Positions 12,087 through 22,610 of a stretch of 64,000 bases of DNA are shown piece by piece (within the stretch, counting starts at the first letter, position 1; every line of letters begins with the position of its first letter). This DNA is from Amblyomma americanum (taxonomy: Eukaryota > Arthropoda > Arachnida > Ixodida > Ixodidae). The notes below the pieces were generated by a model. It did no database searches and was not told the DNA's origin. It saw nothing but the letters and a program-made list of their open reading frames with translations. The stretch covers positions 158,705,124-158,769,123 of the forward strand of contig NC_135498.1 of the NCBI RefSeq assembly GCF_052857255.1, written 5' to 3'. The position numbers were made by a program, and so were the translations under genes.

Positions 12087-13471
12087 ATGGATTTGAAGTC
12101 GTTGCGCAAACCGAAATTGCTGGAGCTTGCAAGAGAGTTGGGTCTGGATGTCTCAGACAAACTCAGAAAACCAGAACTGCTAAGGGCTATTCTTGAGTTG
12201 GAGGCTGAGGATGACGAGCTGTCGGAATGCCTTGAGACCATTGAGGAGAGGGAGCAAAAAGAGAAAGACGAGCGCGAACGTAAAGAGCAAAAAGAGAAAG
12301 ACGAGCGCGAACGTAAAGAACAAAAAGATAAAGAGAAAGAAGAGCGCGCTTTGGAAATGAAGCGTCTCGAGGTAGAGGTGGAACGCGCTCGTAATGGAAG
12401 TCAGGCACACGGTGCAGGAGAACGGGTATCGTTCAAAATGACTGATCTGATGCGGCCGTTTAAGCTTGGAGAGGACATTGGTTTGTTCCTGGTTAACTTT
12501 GAGCGAACGTGCGAGAAGCTGGGGTTCTCTCGGGAAACGTGGCCACAGCGCTTGCTCACTTTGTTACCCGGCGAGGCGGCCGACGTAGTCGCTCGCGTGA
12601 AGAGAGAGGAGGCAGAGGATTTCGACCAAGTGAAATCGAGTCTGCTAAAAAAGTACAGGCTGTCAGCGGAGGCGTTCCGTCGGAAGTTTCGGGAAAATGA
12701 AAAAGGCAGAAGTGAGTCATATACAGAGTTTGCCTACAGGCTTATGTCAAACATGCAGGAGTGGCTCAAAGAAGAGAAAGCGTTTGGTGACCACGAGAAA
12801 ATTCTGCAGTGTTTCGGGCTGGAACAGTTTTATAGTCGGTTACCTGAGAACGTGCGGTACTGGGTCTTGGATAGGCCAGACGTTAGTACAGTGGCTAAAG
12901 CCGCCGAGCTAGCCGAGGAGTTTGTGACGCGTCGGGCTCGCGGAGCTAAGGACGGTCAAAAGGGTGAATTTGGCTCCAAGTCTGAGAGGCCGAAGTTCAC
13001 ACCCATGACAGCAAGGGGGGACACACGTAGTGCGGATGCGAGTGAAAGCAATCCGACCGAACGTAAGGAGACGGCGGCAGCCGAAGCCGAACGCAGAAAG
13101 CGGTTCGAGACGAGGCAAGCGCGCGTGTGTTATACGTGCCAGAAGCCGGGCCACTTTTCGGCGCAGTGTCCAGAAACAAAAAGAAAAGTCGTGTGTTTGT
13201 CATTATGTAGCACTGACGAGAACATGAAGCTTCTCGAGCCTTACATGCGAGACTTTCTCGTGAACGGGAAAGAGTGCCGAGTGCTTCGTGATTCCGCAGC
13301 TACAATAGATGTAGTTCACCCCTCTTACGTAGAACCAGATATGTTCACGGGCGAGTGCGCATGGATCAAGCAAGCCGTGGAAGCTCATAGCGTGTGTCTG
13401 CCCGTAGCAAAAGTGCTTATTGAAGGACCTTTCGGAGCACTTGAGACGGAGGCCGTAGTGTCATCTATGCT
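12087..13471 (+). CDS. Gypsy gag plus protease segment
   Basis: The ATG sits in a strong context (gcagccATGG). Residues 1-50 are a short basic start. About 50-100 is a highly charged E/K/R run with an internal tandem duplication (EQKEKDERER twice), likely a coiled coil. The middle is a retrotransposon gag core with YTEFAYRLMSNMQEWLKEEK. A CCHC zinc knuckle, CYTCQKPGHFSAQC, lies near residue 348. After it the protease-like segment carries LRDSAATIDVV near the usual aspartic DSGA/DTGA position; the glycine is absent, so activity is doubtful. The frame runs into the poly(C) tract and then ends in a different frame. Confidence 0.9.
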
Positions 13472-13493
13472 CCCCCCCCCCCCCCCCCCCCCC
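13472..13493 (+). repeat. Poly(C) tract at the protease-RT junction
   Basis: Twenty-two consecutive C residues. The frame upstream (gag-protease) and the frame downstream (RT) differ across this tract, so its expansion breaks the expected gag-pol continuity. Slippage during replication or sequencing could change its length. Confidence 0.9.
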
Positions 13494-14803
13494 AGTACCC
13501 GTACCTATTTTCGAACAGGTCCGATCACCTCCTGCGCGAGAAGGGGCTTTTGTTTGGTGAGGCTAGCGTTCAGGCCTTAACCAGATCGAGAGTTCGGGAG
13601 CTCGCTGCAAAGGCGGTAGTTGCGGGGCCGACGTTGTCGAACAATGAAAAAGGGTCGGAGGCGCAGCAAGCTGATATTCCGAGCACGTCAGAACTGGATA
13701 AAATTGAGCCTGTAGCGTTGAAGGCACCAGGTACTGGAGAGGAAATGCCCGACACGGGAAAGTTAGAAGAGCTTCCGGTCGAGCTTCCGGGACTAAGCTC
13801 AGTGACGAACAGGGAAGACACTGATCAGGTCATTAGTGACTTAATCATTAAAGCACCGCTGTCGCCTGAACAGAAAACCGAACTACACCAACTCTTACAA
13901 GAGTTTCAAGGTCAGTTCTCTGAGAGGCCTGGTAGGACTTCTGTCCTTACTCATGATATAGAACTTACCTCCCCAGAGCCAGTACGATCCAAGGCCTACC
14001 GGGTGTCACCCCGCCAGCGCGATATTATGGAGGCTGAGGTAAAGAAAATGCTACAGCTCGGTGTTATTGAGGCGGGTGAGAGTGATTATACCTCCCCTTT
14101 GATTTTAGTTGAGGTACCGGGCAAGGGACCTCGTCCTTGCGTCGACTACCGCAGGCTTAATTCCATCACTAAGGATCAAATTTATCCGATCCCTAACATC
14201 GAGGAGCGCCTTGAGAAAGTTAGTAGCGCTCAGTTTATTTCCACCCTAGATCTTGTCAGGGGTTATTGGCAGGTTCCACTTACAGAAGAGGCTAGTAGGT
14301 ATGCGGCGTTCATTTCATCAATGGGAACATTCCGTCCTAAAGTTTTGAGTTTTGGTTTGAAGAACGCGCCATACTGCTTTTCAAGCCTCATGGACAAAGT
14401 GTTGCGGGGACAGAAAGAATTCGCTTTACCGTATTTAGACGACGTAGCGATATTCTCCGCATCCTGGTCTGAGCATATGGCACACTTGCGGGCAGTGCTA
14501 ACCCGGCTGCGCGAAGCGGGCTTGACAGTCAAGGCTCCCAAGTGCCAATTAGCACAGGCCGAGGTTGTCTACCTCGGTCACGTGATTGGACAGGGTCGTC
14601 GCCGCCCCTCTGAAATAAAAGTGGCCGCTGTGCGAGACTTCCCGCAACCGCGCACGAAGACCGATATTCGGTCGTTCTTAGGTGTCGCCGGCTACTATCA
14701 GAGGTACATCCCCAGGTACTCCGATATCGCGGCTCCCCTGACGGATGCTCTAAGAAAAACAGAGCCCCAAACAGTCGTCTGGGGCGAGACAAAGAGCTTT
14801 TAG
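13494..14803 (+). pseudogene. Gypsy reverse transcriptase
   Basis: Reverse transcriptase of the Ty3/Gypsy class, which copies the element RNA into DNA. Downstream of the poly(C) tract the frame reads a linker (LFSNRSDHLLREKGLLFGEA) and then RT blocks in order: VRSKAYRVSP, PRPCVDYRRLN, FISTLDLVRGYWQVPL, FGLKNAPYCF and LPYLDDVAIF with the catalytic YLDD at 14,432-14,443. The thumb follows with VYLGHVIG and the connection FLGVAGYYQRYIP. It ends early at TAG 14,801-14,803, at a point where homologous frame continues in another register, so a one-base insertion is likely. Confidence 0.9.
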
Positions 14804-15232
14804 CGCCCTAAAGAGCGCCCTAACAAGCCAGCCTGTGCTACGATCGCCAGACTACACAAAAGGGTTCGTTGTTCAGTGCGATGCGAGTGAGCGAGGCATG
14901 GGCGTTGTACTGTGCCAAAGGGACAATGGAGAAGTGGAACACCCCGTCCTGTATGCTAGTCGTAAGCTGACCTGTCGTGAGCAGGCATACAGCGCCACCG
15001 AGAAGAGTGTGCGTGTCTCGTGTGGGCCGTTCAGAAATTGTCATGCTACCTAGCCGGCTCGAGGTTTATCATTGAGACGGATCACTGCCCTCTCCAATGG
15101 CTGCAGACCATCTCTCCCAAAAATGGCCGCCTCCTGCGCTGGAGCCTCGCTTTGCAACAATATTCCTTTGAGGTGCGTTACAAAAAGGGGAGTCTCAACG
15201 GTAACGCCGATGGCTTAAGTCGAGGCCCCTAA
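14804..15232 (+). pseudogene. Gypsy RNase H, frame-broken, ends the coding region
   Basis: RNase H of the pol polyprotein, split between two frames. The first half carries VVQCDASERGMGVVL and YASRKLTCREQAYSATEK; the second carries FIIETDHCPLQWLQ and YKKGSLNGNADGLSRGP, then a stop at 15,230-15,232. A one-base loss near 15,007 separates them. In ordinary Gypsy elements the integrase zinc finger and DDE core would follow; here the frame ends directly and nothing integrase-like is seen. Confidence 0.88.
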
Positions 15233-15712
15233 CGTGGGAATCCGCCTCAAAGTTGTTTGTTACTGATGTTTTCTTCCTGAGGCAGGATTTTTAACATATT
15301 GCTTTTGTTTAGTGTTTCAAAGTGATCATATGCTTTCTAGTGCAATTTTCCAATTTGTGGACGCGTTCTGAGTGCTGCTTGACTACTGTAAGTAACTAGG
15401 CAGTAGTATAAAAGGGGAAAGAGCCTGGCAGAGCTTAGTGAGGGTTGTCTCGTGCTTGCTGACTGAGCGGTTGCGTTTCGGCGTAGTTCTAACGGTTGCT
15501 GGGAACAAGCACAAAAATGGCAACTCTCCCGAAGTGACTTTGTAGTGTCCTGTGTGATCCTGAACCTGAGAACGAGGCCTTCTCTGTGCGCTGCGCTCAA
15601 GCAACGTCGAGGGACGACCGGTTTCGATTACGAGCATCATCGAGCGACATCCCTCCGGACAGCGGATGCAGTCCCCTGACCATCGGGATCTCCTTCTCCC
15701 AGCGGGGTGGTC
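15233..15712 (+). other. Gypsy 3' untranslated region with a possible internal promoter
   Basis: 480 bases between the RNase H stop and the 3' LTR. No integrase (HHCC or DDE) and no envelope frame is visible. TATAAAAGGGG lies at 15,407-15,417. The last bases before the LTR (about 15,701-15,712, agcggggtggtc) are purine-rich and probably include the polypurine tract used to prime plus-strand DNA. Confidence 0.65.
15407..15413 (+). promoter_or_regulatory. Possible internal TATA box
   Basis: TATAAAA followed by GGGG, in the 3' untranslated stretch and far from either LTR promoter. It may drive a short 3' transcript or be chance. Confidence 0.3.
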
Positions 15713-16288
15713 TGTTACGTTTCGCCTACGACGCGCGGTATAGCCGGCGCGGATGCAACGGACGCCGGGGCTTCGCTCAAAGTGGCGGTCATTTTGGGCC
15801 CGTCCAGTGCTGCCGTAACGCCTCCCGCCAAGCGCGTCCAGGCAGGTTTCAATGCCACGTGTCGTCGTGTGTGCGTGTGTGTGTGTGTGGATGTTGGTGC
15901 CCACGCTTGTCAAAGCGCGGCAGCCGGGGAGAGGAGCTCCCCAACTGGGAGGCGAGGAGGTCTGACCGGCGCCGGCCCGGCGGACGCGTCACTTCACGTC
16001 TCAACATGTCCGTACGTCGCCGTCTCGTGCGACTCATCCCAAGCCGTTCCTTCTTGCCCTCGACTCCGAGGGTACAAAAGCCGCTGCCCCGGACGCCAAA
16101 GAGAGACTTCGATTTCTTCCTTCGAGTAACGTGGTCGCCCTGACCGGCTGCTCTTTTGCGATGCCAGAATAAACAAGTTGTTTTGTTGCCAGTCGACTCA
16201 TCCTTTGCCGGGACCTTCGGATGTTTCCAGCTGTGCCCCAGGCCGCCAGGCCAACGCTACCCTTGGGGCTTGCAACCCTTTTGCAACA
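15713..16288 (+). repeat. Gypsy 3' LTR
   Basis: Same length as the 5' LTR, with about six substitutions, one of which changes the TATA box to TACAAAA (16,073-16,079). AATAAA lies at 16,168-16,173. The right target duplication aacc follows. Confidence 0.93.
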
Positions 16289-17563
16289 AACCCCACCCTG
16301 GAGAAAATGGGTTGCTTTATTAATGTGTCTACGCTAATATTGCGCGTTGAAATGCGACAAGCACCTACTATCCGACCAAGGTGCCCTAATAACGAAGATG
16401 CTATTTTTTCACGTTAGCACAAAATAACTCTAATCGAGTACTAAGCTGATTGTTCTCGCCTTGTTAGCACATGTATCCAACAGATACAACAACACCACCA
16501 CCACCAACAACAACAGCAACAACAACAACAACAGGCATCCGTTCATAGAGAACAGCGCCGGTTTATAGAGAATCACTCTGACACCCTCTAATGCGATAGA
16601 GGTACGGCGCTAGAAAACGCTGATGTACTAACGGCGAGTTAAGAACCTTTCTTTAGCGTTCTCGCAGGTGGAATAAGGCAATAAGCAGGCATGCAGAAGC
16701 TACGTCGATGCTTTAACAGTGAGCTCACTTTCGCGGCGCCCTTCATTTTAGAGCGCACCAGTAATCGGAGGTACCGGCACAGCTTGCACTGCATATCATG
16801 GTAGAGGCGTGCGACACTTATCAAATAGGAGAAGTAGGACGCGCAGTAAAGCAACAAATGAAAAACCGTAATTTTAAGTAACTTCACGCAGGTATGCGCG
16901 ATAAATTGTCGAAACGAGGGACGCATATTCGGCATAAGTACTGTGCCGAGGAACCGAGCGGTGAGCTGTTTAGAAAACCGGCCGGCACATTACCTTGGCT
17001 GGAGGACATCGGAAACATCGTTTCCGCGAAGCTACAGCTCCGTGAGGCTCCAAACCGAAGAAGGCACAAGACCCCGCATACTTCAAACGGAGCATCTGCT
17101 GTCTAATTTCGCTTTCTTTTTTTGCACTCGGCTCGAAGTCTTTACACAAGGTCGCTGACGAGCATACTAGAAGTTTCATAATAAACTACGTAGACTAGCA
17201 TGCCTGGCTACGGTGTAAGCGTAGAGACTCCCCCCCGGTAAAAAATAACGTTTGTCGGAAAAATACCCTGCCCCAACTTTCTTCCGCGCGGTATATGCCG
17301 CTGCGGCCCGCTCGCACTCATTGGACATTCGTGCATTTTAGAGCAAAGGCATGCTAGCGCAAGTGCAGGCAGAAGTGAGAAGAACCTGCCGCTGACGAAA
17401 GGTCGCCATGAGGCATGACGCAAGGACAACTGTCTGCACTGGGGTAAGCGCAAGCACCACTGGCGCTTAAGCACACAAGGCGGCCAGGGTGACAAAGTGC
17501 GAGAGGGACTGGAAGAAGCGCTACGCGGGCCCCGCACCAGTGCGGGCGGCGCCCAGCGCTCAC
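16289..17563 (-). other. Gene 2 intron 1, right part
   Basis: Contains an imperfect CAA/CCA repeat at 16,482-16,533. Several open frames on both strands at 16.6-17.2 kb have no splice support or domains. Nothing else recognised. Confidence 0.4.
16482..16533. repeat. Imperfect (CAA)n/(CCA)n microsatellite
   Basis: Mixed CAA, CCA and CAG triplets. Confidence 0.9.
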
Positions 17564-17723
17564 CGATGACCACGCAAGGATCCCTGCGCCCGTCGTCCAG
17601 CGAAGGCCCGGCGTCGCCGGTGTCTTCGGTCGTGCCAGCGCTGAAGGACACCTTGAATTTTGAGCAGAACGCCGGCAGCCGGCCGCTGTTGAGCTCAGTG
17701 AGCGCGTGGGCCAGTATTTCCAT
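17564..17723 (-). CDS. Gene 2, coding exon 1 with the start codon, unidentified protein
   Basis: ATG at 17,723 in the context ctcgcgATGG, reading MEILAHALTELNSGRLPAF and ending DPCVVI at the donor atcg|gtgagc, phase 1. GC-rich, protein-like frame. The upstream 250 bases are GC-rich and hold a palindromic TGACGTCA. Exon 2 (6621-6830) accepts phase 1 and continues the frame without a stop. The joined model of five exons (160, 210, 61, 272 and 89 bases) totals 792 bases, or 263 residues plus a stop. No signal peptide or membrane segment is obvious. I do not recognise the protein. Confidence 0.6.
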
Positions 17724-17912
17724 CGCGAGTCTGTGGCACGGCTTTGCATCCGCGAGCCCAGCGCGCCGCGGCCAACGCAGTCCGAGCAGAGCTGCTTTTG
17801 GCGCGAAAAACGAGTGGCGTCCGGGAGCAATGGCGGAAGATCGCTTTGGGCGGCAGGAGCTGATTCCGCCGTGGGCTGCTTCCGTTGAGGCTCCTGCGAA
17901 AGCGGAGTGCTG

Positions 17913-17920
17913 TGACGTCA
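17913..17920 (-). promoter_or_regulatory. CRE/ATF-like palindrome upstream of gene 2
   Basis: An exact TGACGTCA lies 190 bases upstream of the proposed gene 2 start in a GC-rich setting, a position common for CREB/ATF sites. No TATA box is evident. One 8-base motif can arise by chance. Confidence 0.35.
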
Positions 17921-18282
17921 TCGTGATGCAGTTTCGCCGCGGCTGATATGAACGCAGATTTCAGGAGGACGTTGAAGAAGTTTCTTCGTCTTCGCATTTC
18001 GAGATGCTTGGCTCCTTTGCCTGTAACGACGCAGAGTTTCTGTCTATACTAAGCTTCAGCAGCTAGTCAAACCAGTTGGTACAAGTTAGCGTTCTGCTTG
18101 AGCATGCCACAAAGAGTAAACTGTTTGAAAGCGAGCGTTGAGTTTCCTTACCATCACTGCAGCCAATCGGGTCGAAGAATCTGCATCATAATTTTTGCGA
18201 GAATTTCCAATACAAGTACATGGAAAGCTTTCCTTGGAATTCCGCGGGGGTACGGCGACCGCATCTGGCAAAGAAAGGATTA

Positions 18283-18350
18283 AGTGTAGAGACATGGGAG
18301 AGGCCTGTTCCCTGCAGAGGGCGTAGTCAGGCTGATGATGATGATTAATG
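18283..18350 (+). mobile_element. RTE LINE 3' tail fragment
   Basis: Reads gacatgggagaggcctgtt, then a gtagtcaggctgatgatg ending, matching the 3' end of the RTE element at 10.6-10.7 kb. Confidence 0.75.
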
Positions 18351-19966
18351 TGAAATACGGATGTTCACAGTGTTGTAGCCGGTATTTACCGTCTGTCTAC
18401 ATTATATACCCAAAATTCGGCGCCGTCATCTGCAAAGATAAATCCGCTCAGCCCGAATAAATAATCTGTCACCCGCATGGTGCTGTGTCGTGAAGACAGT
18501 GGTCCCCCAGGCGGTGAAGCGGACACGGGACAAGATGTAACGATGTCATCGCGGGCTCTTTTTCTCAACAGCGGCAATATGATTTCAGTGGCTGGATGCT
18601 GATCCCGAGCAAACAACCGTGATATAAACTAGGTGGCTCATAAAGAAAGGCCGCAAGACCACAGGCGCGTCGTCCGAAGGTTTGCTCATTTCCGAGACTG
18701 CCGTCGAGCTTCTACGACTGCCTCTGTACTGAAGTTATGTCAGGCTACTTTATGGTCTTTGTCTTCCCGAGTTAGTGTTAACGAGACATTTGTTTCTCTT
18801 CCTCTGCTTGTTGGATGTCTGTACGCTTCCTTAAACTTTGAGGAGTTGCTTCCCACCTTGACAGGTTAGCCTTTAAACAAACAGCATTCAGGATTTAAAA
18901 CACAAAGCTGCCTATGGGCTACCTGAGACGTGGCATCCTACGGCTTTTGCTTAAGTTTGGCTATTTGGAGTTTTTTAACTTGCCCTGGCATCTCAGAGCA
19001 CATGGACGTCTAATACATTTCGCCTCCATTTAAACGCTAACGCCATGGGAGGATCCTATCCCGCGCCGTTACCGATATTATAAACGGAGCACGCCTTTGC
19101 TTTCTTGTATTCTAATCCGGTTATAGGTTTCCTTCTGCCAGCACAACGCATGGTGAGCAAGTTTTCCTGGTGCGTGAGTATGAAATCAACTACTGCTACG
19201 TGTACAGTTCCTGTAATCCAAACTGTCGTGTGCTATTTGCTGTCAGAAAGACGCGATAAGTCAGATTTGGTTGAGCAGCGCCAGCATAGCCGCAAGTAGT
19301 TGCGCAGTGGACGAGCCAGGAAATGTGGTGGTGGCAGATCGTTGCGTTAACGTAGTCGCGTTCTCTATATTCCCTGCCACTGATAGGAATAAAATCTGCT
19401 GTCTAATGTAAAACTCGAGTATAGAAATGACGTCTCACTTTGACGTCTGAGTCTCACTTTTATGTCAGGACATACTTCGTCGTTTAAGCTGTTCTATACG
19501 CAGCTGTCGCTTTGAAAGTTGTTTACGAGACTAGGGGCCGTTCAGCGAACGATTTTTAACAAGTTTTTAATTAGAAGCTACGGGCAGGCTTCGCGTTCAA
19601 AAACCCGGCAGACATGATGATCACTAAGCAGATCACAGACCACTAATTGAAGGAAGAAGGGCTTTGTAAATTTTCACTCTCTCCCTTAAAAATGAGGACA
19701 CCACTTCGATTTATGTAAAAAAAGATTCCACAGTTCATAAAGCGAACATAGACGCGAGGTATGTATGGACATCACCTCTTTCTTTTTCGCTACACGGAGA
19801 CTATTAAGTGCAACAGGTGACGAAAAATGTCTGCTTGTATAAAGCGTAGCTGTAGCAGATAAACTCTCATTTGAAGCAGTCCGCGCAGATCGCAGAAAGA
19901 GGTTTAGCCTCCGCCTTCCGCTACGACATGGCGGCATGGTCATATGCTTCTTAAATACCGTTGGCG

Positions 19967-20087
19967 TTGTTGGGGATTGCTCTTCAAACCCACTGGTGCC
20001 ACCAGTCTTGGAGATTGCGCTTCAATCCCACTGTTGCTACCAAGTGCTGGGGACTACCCTTCACTCCAACCGGTGCCACCTGTGTTG
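19967..20087. repeat. Minisatellite, three units of about 39 bases
   Basis: Three tandem units each containing a variant of ttgctcttcaaacccactgg and a gtgccacc-like end. Confidence 0.7.
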
Positions 20088-20889
20088 GAGATGGAGGGGC
20101 CCTTGGGTTGTCTGACTCGTTCAGCACCGCAGGTCTCGGCTCCGAAGGACGGTGTTGGACTCCGTTAAGAAAGAAACTGTAAAGTAGGTTTATTTTTACA
20201 TATTTACAACCGAGATAGGAGTGTGTCGGCAACGAACCAGCACCCTGTTAAATACCCTTTGTATTCTCCAGATCCCTGACTGGAAAATAAGGTTCGGAGA
20301 ATGATGTGCAATCAAGTGAGTATGTGAATACAATGGTGGTACCGCCCACAGCAGGTGGTGGTGCTGATGCTCTCTCGCAGCTCGGTCGAAGGAAGGGGGA
20401 AAAGACGGTACTCGAACACTGTTGCGTCAATAACGCCATGGCGATCGGGTCGAGGCCCTCGTGGGAAAGGAAGGACACTCCGATTCCCCGCAAGTGGACA
20501 GGGATGAAGACGCCTTGAACACTGGCTTGTCGTCTTCACCAGCGTTGCGGGGTCGGCACCACCGCGGGAAAGGAATGTCCAGCCGGGTCCCAACAGGTGG
20601 TTGAACGACATTGTACTTCTCCGCCTGTTGTCCAAAACACGGGAGCTGTGTCGAGGCCGCAGCCTTCTTTCAATTAACATCCCCAGCGTGACCGTTGAAA
20701 GTACTACTCGGTACGGCGGCCTGAGCCAGAATTGGCCACCTGGCGCCGCCATTGTCGCTGCTGCTCCCGCCGCTGCTTCCGCGAGCGCCAGTCCTCGCAG
20801 CTGCGTGTCTTCCCGATGACTTATCCGCCTTCACTTTGGTCTTCTAGGAATTCCTCGCAGGTCCGAGTTCGGCGAACTCCACAGCTTAG

Positions 20890-21055
20890 GCATCCACCTA
20901 GCCTAGTCATGCGGCTACAAAGGAAAGCTATACAGCTTCCACAGAAACTTCATGGTTAAAGAAAAATTCGTCCTGGTCCGGGGTTCGAACCCGGGACCAC
21001 AACTTCACCGCTGCAGTGATGGCTAACGTATGGCAGGGCGAGAGCTAACGAGCAG
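20890..21055 (-). mobile_element. tRNA-headed repeat (SINE-like), left member of an inverted pair
   Basis: On the minus strand: tctcgccctgccata, a B-box region gtcccgggttcgaacccc, then aatttttctttaaccatgaag. It is an inverted relative of 21,228-21,390. The A-box half is degenerate. Confidence 0.55.
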
Positions 21056-21127
21056 TTACTTCATTATTACAAATCTACTTTACCTTGGGGGATTCGTATA
21101 AAAATTTGACCAAAACTGTTCCCACTT

Positions 21128-21205
21128 CGATGGTTTATGTGGGCTTAAAGTCCCAAAGCGACTCAGGCTATGAGTGACGCCGTAGAGAAGGGCTCCGGAA
21201 GTTAG
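21128..21205 (-). mobile_element. SINE family A fragment
   Basis: Contains gtcccaaagcgactcaggct and acgccgtagagaagggctcc, the 3' part of family A. The tRNA head is absent. Confidence 0.7.
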
Positions 21206-21227
21206 AGTTTTTGATCAATTCGCTCTC

Positions 21228-21390
21228 GCCCTACCATATGCTGGCCTGCCCGGTTAGCTGAGTTGGTAGCCCGCCTGCACCAGTGACGCTGTAGTCCCGG
21301 GCTCAAACCCCGAGCCAGGGCAAATTTTTCTTTAACTATGAAGTGTCTGTGAAAGCCCTTAGGTGGATGCCAATTAGAAATTACTCCCTT
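21228..21390 (+). mobile_element. tRNA-Lys-like SINE, right member of an inverted pair
   Basis: Reads gcccggttagctgagttggt (A box), agtcccgggctcaaaccccg (B box), a weak acceptor match gcccgg/ccagggc, then aatttttctttaactatgaag. The anticodon arm does not fold cleanly, so it is a SINE and not a tRNA gene. Confidence 0.6.
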
Positions 21391-21397
21391 ATTAGTG

Positions 21398-21596
21398 CGT
21401 AAGCACTAATCTGATGGGTACCGACCCCTAGCGATACCGTCGTTTGTCGCGTTTTCTGTCCGTAGCTGAGCTGGCGCGAGCGCTTCGTCGCGTGGCACAG
21501 CCCGCTTGTCGTCGTCTTCTACGAAAGAGAAATCCCTGCTTTCGCCATGATTCGAATATAGTAAACATTCTCTGTAGTTCTCCATCCACGCTTTAT
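21398..21596 (+). repeat. Dispersed repeat family D, copy 1
   Basis: Shares gcactaatctgatgg, gcccgcttgtcgtcgtcttc and gtaaacattctctgtagttc with units at 23,396-23,680 and, inverted, 32,083-32,205. No coding content. Class unknown. Confidence 0.6.
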
Positions 21597-21700
21597 AATT
21601 CCGCTTAGAAAACTGCTTGAACCACCACCTGTGTACATGCACGAGCTCAACAATGGAGCTTATATGACCGCACGTAAAGAAGGCAGCATTGTTTCGCCCT

Positions 21701-21870
<170 letters not shown>

Positions 21871-22610
21871 TTTATTCAACAAAACTCGATACAGTAGCAG
21901 AAACCAGGTTCGCCTCAGCCATCATTGTGGCTTGTCACGCGAAGCCTGACAGTCGACAGCCAAACTCGGCCGCAAAATTGACTATATTTTTTTTTTAAAA
22001 AGGAGACACTAAAGATACAAAACAGACAGTAAGTAATATCACATCAAACACAAAACAGGTGGAAACCGAAAAGTTTTGCTGTGCATAGAAATTGAACTAT
22101 ACAGCTCAATTATTCTAAGTACCATTTCTTTAGATTATTGCGAATATCACGTATAGACTCACAAGAATTAATTTCAGAGGGAAGAGCATTAAATATATTT
22201 GGAACATAATAAGCTCGGGCATATTTACCAAATCTGGTCCGCGCGCGAGGAACTAAAAATGCAGGAGCCTGACGTAAAGGCCGGGGAAGCACAATGGGGA
22301 CTTTAAATGTATCGCTCCAGAAATGTTTTAGTACAACAGTATGAACAAAAAGGGATCGAAAATTGGGCATCCTTAGCATCTGAAAAAGGTTGACATCTTG
22401 CGGAGTACACACATCGTAAGTAACACTCTTTATCATGCATTTTAACAATCTATTTACACGTTGATGCCAGATACCAGAACAATGAACAAAAGTTGTGATT
22501 CCATACCTAAGTACACTGTAGGCTAAAGAATGAACCAATAATTTCCTCACCGAAATAATAATAAAAATAATAATAATAATGGGCGTGAATAAGTTTTTGC
22601 AGAACATACG
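21871..22610 (-). mobile_element. CR1/L2-like LINE, 3' part
   Basis: A minus-strand frame (22,110-22,607) holds the C-terminal reverse transcriptase/thumb region, including HSLAYSVLRYGITTFVHCSG and VPNIFNALPSEINSCESIRD, an ending typical of CR1/L2/Jockey-like elements. A roughly 220-base 3' UTR with an A-run follows, then aataaaa and the (ATT)n tail. The element is 5'-truncated near 22,610. Confidence 0.75.

Larger units (their letters stand above)
11200..16288 (+). mobile_element. Ty3/Gypsy LTR retrotransposon lacking a visible integrase
   Basis: A 5089-base element bounded by two 576-base LTRs starting TGTTACG and ending GCAACA. The 4-base direct duplication aacc lies just before 11,200 and just after 16,288. 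Order: 5' LTR, primer-binding site, gag with zinc knuckle, protease, reverse transcriptase (YLDD), RNase H, a 480-base 3' untranslated stretch, purine tract, 3' LTR. By eye the LTRs differ at about six sites with no indels, so insertion is recent. Coding frames are broken at a poly(C) tract and at two single-base points. It lies antisense within gene 2 intron 1. Confidence 0.93.
18000..20889. other. Intergenic stretch with small repeat fragments
   Basis: Holds an RTE LINE tail fragment at 18,283-18,350 and a short minisatellite at 19,967-20,087. No supported gene. ORFs at 20.3-20.8 kb are mutually overlapping on both strands and lack splice signals. Confidence 0.45.

Noticed and set aside
17208..17921. 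237-codon minus-strand ORF covering gene 2 exon 1
   Set aside because: Only its middle part (17,564-17,723) is kept as coding. A strong donor ends the exon, and the extensions on both sides look like 5' leader and intron.
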